DNA from: an uncultured Clostridia bacterium
GTDB lineage: Bacteria > Bacillota > Clostridia > RUG12999
Assembly: GCA_938005345.1 (NCBI GenBank)
Contig: CALLNG010000511.1
Coordinates: 1 to 6,798 of the forward strand
Length of the DNA: 6,798 nt
Direction of reading: 5' to 3'
A program made the translations under genes and the position numbers. The stretch's first letter is position 1, and every line of letters starts with the position of its first letter. Below are positions 5,113-6,798 of the stretch, piece after piece. The notes beneath the pieces were generated by a model. The model made no database searches. It was given only the letters and a program-made list of their open reading frames with translations, and was not told the DNA's origin.

Positions 5113-5682
5113 ATGTGCGGAAGATATACGTTATTAAATGAACAAGATACATTGGAAATCACAAAAATTCTTCAGGAAGTAGAACAGCAGCTCGGCAGAG
5201 AGTTAAACACAAAAGAAATCTATCCCACCAATGTGGCGCCTGTGTTAACCGGTCCGGACCTACAACCAAAACCGTTTGTTTGGGGATTCCCTCCATTTCG
5301 GAATAAGGGCAGCGTTTTAATCAACGCAAGAGCAGAAACCGCGCTAGAAAAAAAGACGTTTCACGAAGCGGTCCTGCACCGCCGCTGCATTATCCCGTCT
5401 ACCGGATTTTTTGAATGGAAACGGGATTCCACAAAACAAAAATATCTCTTTACACTACCTGGGGAACCCGTTTTATATATGGCAGGCCTTTATTCCATCT
5501 ATGATGGGCAGGAAAGGTTCGTCATATTAACTACGTCTCCAAACGAATCCGTAGCAGACATCCACAACAGAATGCCACTGGTGCTGCCAAAATCCAAATT
5601 ATCTGAATGGATGAAAGATACCAATACAGCCATTCCCCTATTATCTAAAACACCGCCTCCACTGCAAAAGCATGCGGTTTAG
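5113..5682 (+). CDS. yedK: SRAP family abasic-site processing protein (YedK/HMCES type)
   Basis: A 189-residue SRAP domain protein. The family binds abasic sites in single-stranded DNA and forms a thiazolidine crosslink through the N-terminal Cys after the initiator Met is removed, protecting the site during repair. The required residues are present: MCGRY with Cys2; NARAET with N71 and E76; GFFEW with E101; and IHNRMP with H151. These correspond to the Cys2/Asn/Glu/His active site of E. coli YedK. WGFPP (57-61) and MAGLY (123-127) are further family landmarks. The protein is somewhat shorter than E. coli YedK (about 220 residues), lacking mainly C-terminal and loop segments, but the core is complete. 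The start is fixed by the catalytic Cys2. It is divergent from the SOS-type polymerase operon, consistent with the family's frequent genomic link to DNA-damage genes. Confidence 0.96.
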   Translation: MCGRYTLLNEQDTLEITKILQEVEQQLGRELNTKEIYPTNVAPVLTGPDLQPKPFVWGFPPFRNKGSVLINARAETALEKKTFHEAVLHRRCIIPSTGFFEWKRDSTKQKYLFTLPGEPVLYMAGLYSIYDGQERFVILTTSPNESVADIHNRMPLVLPKSKLSEWMKDTNTAIPLLSKTPPPLQKHAV

Positions 5683-5789
5683 GTATGCCATTTGCAAAAG
5701 GAACCGCACGCTATTACAACATTACAATGAATAAATTCCATAAATTATTTATTTTATTATTTTTTTAGTAAAATATTTTAAAATGCCTC

Positions 5790-5818
5790 TTGACAATCCT
5801 CGTTCTTTATGCTATTAT
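5790..5818 (+). promoter_or_regulatory. Strong promoter with upstream A/T tract
   Basis: TTGACA (5790-5795), 17 bp and TATTAT (5813-5818) form a good promoter, preceded by about 60 bp of almost pure A/T (5725-5785) that could act as an UP element. No protein gene follows; the transcript would meet the terminator at 5853-5893 after about 70 nt. Confidence 0.65.
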
Positions 5819-5824
5819 AATACA

Positions 5825-5893
5825 TGTTAAAGATTACTTTTGCATAATTTATAAAAAAGTTCCGTAGCTTTTCTTGGCCCGGAACTTTTTTAT
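5825..5893 (+). ncRNA. Candidate small RNA, about 70 nt
   Basis: The promoter at 5790-5818 and the terminator at 5853-5893 delimit a short transcript with no ribosome binding site. The only ORF is seven codons (ATG at 5824-5826), starting at the transcript end itself. The 5' portion (about 5825-5850) is AT-rich and likely single-stranded, as expected for a base-pairing regulator; the rest is the terminator hairpin with a 15-nt pyrimidine-rich loop. No known sRNA family is recognised. The rest of the gene-free interval 5683-5994 shows only the A/T tract and the two terminators. Confidence 0.35.
5853..5893 (+). terminator. Intrinsic terminator (small RNA and possibly SRAP)
   Basis: AAAAAAGTTCCG (5853-5864) pairs with CGGAACTTTTTT (5880-5891), 12 bp, around a 15-nt loop, with the T-run built into the 3' arm. 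It is the first terminator after SRAP (171 bp beyond its stop), so it may serve both transcripts. Its A-tract arm means it can also act on the other strand. Confidence 0.85.
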
Positions 5894-5902
5894 ATAGAAA
5901 AC

Positions 5903-5931
5903 CGGGGTATACCACATTGTGGTATACCCCG
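5903..5931 (-). terminator. Perfect palindrome, probable terminator of the secreted-protein gene
   Basis: CGGGGTATACCAC and its exact complement form a 13-bp hairpin with a 3-nt loop (as DNA, 14-bp arms around a single base). On the minus strand it is followed by GTTTTCTATATA and lies 63 bp past the stop of the 5995-6510 gene, which fits an intrinsic terminator. The near-perfect dyad could also be a protein-binding operator. Confidence 0.65.
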
Positions 5932-5994
5932 TTCTGCTTCCATTCTTTTTTCATTTGTTTGTTTTCACAATCTCCGTTTTGTGCCAGCGGTTCA

Positions 5995-6510
5995 TTACGC
6001 TATAACTACATCTACCATCATATAGTTACGGCTCATTTCTCCTCCCCACGCCGTGTCATGGTAAAATTCTACCAAAAAATCCACTGCAATGGTTCCCGTC
6101 TGCAAAAATTCCAAATAACCATCTTGTGTGATACGAAAATAGTCGTCTGGAAAGTTTGCATCCAGCACCTGTGCTCCCATTGTATAGCTATCTGCAACAG
6201 CATCTGAATACTGTATCAGTTGTCCCGTCTGTTCGTCAATATATTCATAATATGCCATGAGAGGATATCCTTCTATCATACTGGACAACTGTTGAAATAA
6301 ATCCCCTGCTGTCATTTGGCCATTCCGGTTCACATAAAGGACAACGCGTTCACCAGAGAGGAACTCAGTCCACCCATCCACAATATGATCAATGGGATTG
6401 TCCCATTCCTGTTGAAGAGTGACGCTCTGTGCATTGTTTTGTGCTAATACGGCGGCGCCGGGAATCAAAAAGCAAACTGACAACATTAAACTGATTATTG
6501 TTTTAACCAT
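5995..6510 (-). CDS. Secreted protein of unknown function
   Basis: A 171-residue protein with a classical signal peptide: MVKTIISLMLSVCFLIPGAAVLA, probably cleaved after A23 before QNN. The mature part (about 148 residues) is acidic, contains no Cys, and is rich in aromatic residues (GWTEFL, YYEYIDEQTGQL, FPDDYFRITQDGYLEFLQTG), ending in beta-strand-like VDFLVEFYHD and NYMMVDVVIA. No lipobox, cell-wall sorting motif or enzyme motif is visible, and I recognise no family; a small beta-rich extracellular domain is the most that can be inferred. The start is well supported: AGGAGG (6515-6520) lies 4 nt before the ATG. It appears monocistronic, with the palindromic terminator at 5903-5931 downstream. 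No strong promoter hexamers were found in the 130 bp upstream. Confidence 0.85.
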   Translation of the reverse strand: MVKTIISLMLSVCFLIPGAAVLAQNNAQSVTLQQEWDNPIDHIVDGWTEFLSGERVVLYVNRNGQMTAGDLFQQLSSMIEGYPLMAYYEYIDEQTGQLIQYSDAVADSYTMGAQVLDANFPDDYFRITQDGYLEFLQTGTIAVDFLVEFYHDTAWGGEMSRNYMMVDVVIA

Positions 6511-6643
6511 AGTGCCTCCTGCATAATCTAATGATTGGGACGTCCTCTATACGTTATGTGGTACAAGGCTATTTTGTGACAAATTTCCACGAAAAAATAG
6601 AAAAGCATCGTTCAGCTAGCGCACTTTTGTGCAAAGGCTCCGT

Positions 6644-6798
6644 TTAACGCGGCGCCATCCATGCAAACCACGGCAAATTTCGCAATATTCCAAATACCAC
6701 CAATAGAACAATGCATCCCCATAAAATTACATTCTGCCATTTAACTAATCCACGGTTACCCGTCCTCACATAACGCAGTGTCCAAGACCCTACCAATA
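6644..6798 (-). CDS. C-terminal fragment of a membrane protein, DUF2752-like
   Basis: The minus strand is open from the right edge to a TAA at 6644-6646, giving 50 codons of a C-terminus (LVGSWTLRYVRTG..., then a membrane helix ILWGCIVLLVVFGILRN, ending LPWFAWMAPR). A basic segment, one hydrophobic helix and a terminal 'LRN-[IL]-P...LAP'-like tail resemble the end of DUF2752 membrane proteins of Firmicutes (recalled, not searched). The N-terminal part with the family's CPGCG motif would lie beyond the window, so the call stays provisional. The reading frame and hydrophobic composition make a real gene likely. The gene lies upstream of, and on the same strand as, the secreted-protein gene, with about 130 bp between them; a weak GCAC/GTGC hairpin in that gap could be its terminator. 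Confidence 0.6.
   Translation of the reverse strand, partial: LVGSWTLRYVRTGNRGLVKWQNVILWGCIVLLVVFGILRNLPWFAWMAPR

Noticed and set aside
5673..5708. TGCGGTT/AACCGCA hairpin at the end of the SRAP gene
   Set aside because: The stem is only 7 bp around a 22-nt loop and no U-tract follows, so it is not a credible terminator; an 8-bp direct repeat (TGCAAAAG) nearby is too short to interpret.
1..6798. Search for CRISPR arrays, insertion sequences, attachment sites or phage genes
   Set aside because: No spaced direct repeats, transposase or integrase motifs, or terminal inverted repeats were seen; tRNA-Trp has no duplicated 3' end downstream in the window.

Overview
The window looks like chromosomal DNA from a low-GC, gut-type Clostridia (Firmicutes). 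The reasons are strong AGGAGG-type ribosome binding sites, near-consensus sigma-A promoters (TTGACA-17-TATAAT class), short intrinsic terminators between most units, a single tRNA-Trp with encoded CCA, and proteins of a kind common in Lachnospiraceae/Oscillospiraceae-like genomes (zinc-ribbon/RING membrane proteins, a DinB-type polymerase, a DUF2752-like tail). No phage, IS, CRISPR or plasmid functions are visible. Assignment to a genus is not possible from the sequence alone.

Layout. Bases 1-272 hold the N-terminal part of a very GC-rich minus-strand membrane-anchored protein that runs off the left edge. Next come two back-to-back promoters (369-437). The plus-strand one drives a 320-nt region (about 444-763) that has no convincing protein but folds into a long nested hairpin and ends in a one-directional intrinsic terminator: an orphan structured RNA candidate. 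A minus-strand single-pass membrane protein (762-1424) follows, then a tRNA-Trp unit with its own promoter and terminator (1636-1806). Beyond a bidirectional terminator (1959-2003) lies a minus-strand two-gene unit: a five-pass membrane protein with a RING-like zinc cluster (2291-3229) and, coupled by an ATGA overlap, a small Ada-like zinc protein (2067-2294).

The centre of the window is a DNA-damage module. A Y-family DNA polymerase (dinB-like, 3745-4980) is coupled by a second ATGA overlap to a 78-residue unknown protein (3512-3748), and its promoter carries a close match to the Gram-positive LexA/DinR box. Divergently transcribed from the same intergenic region is an SRAP/YedK protein (5113-5682), the family that shields abasic sites by forming a DNA-protein crosslink through Cys2. 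Lesion bypass and abasic-site protection thus share one 130-bp control region; SOS control of the polymerase is strongly suggested, and of SRAP only possible.

The right part holds a strong promoter followed by a terminator about 70 nt later (small RNA candidate, 5825-5893), a minus-strand secreted protein of unknown function (5995-6510), and the last 50 codons of a minus-strand membrane protein resembling the C-terminus of DUF2752 proteins (6644 to the right edge). Most protein genes are on the minus strand.
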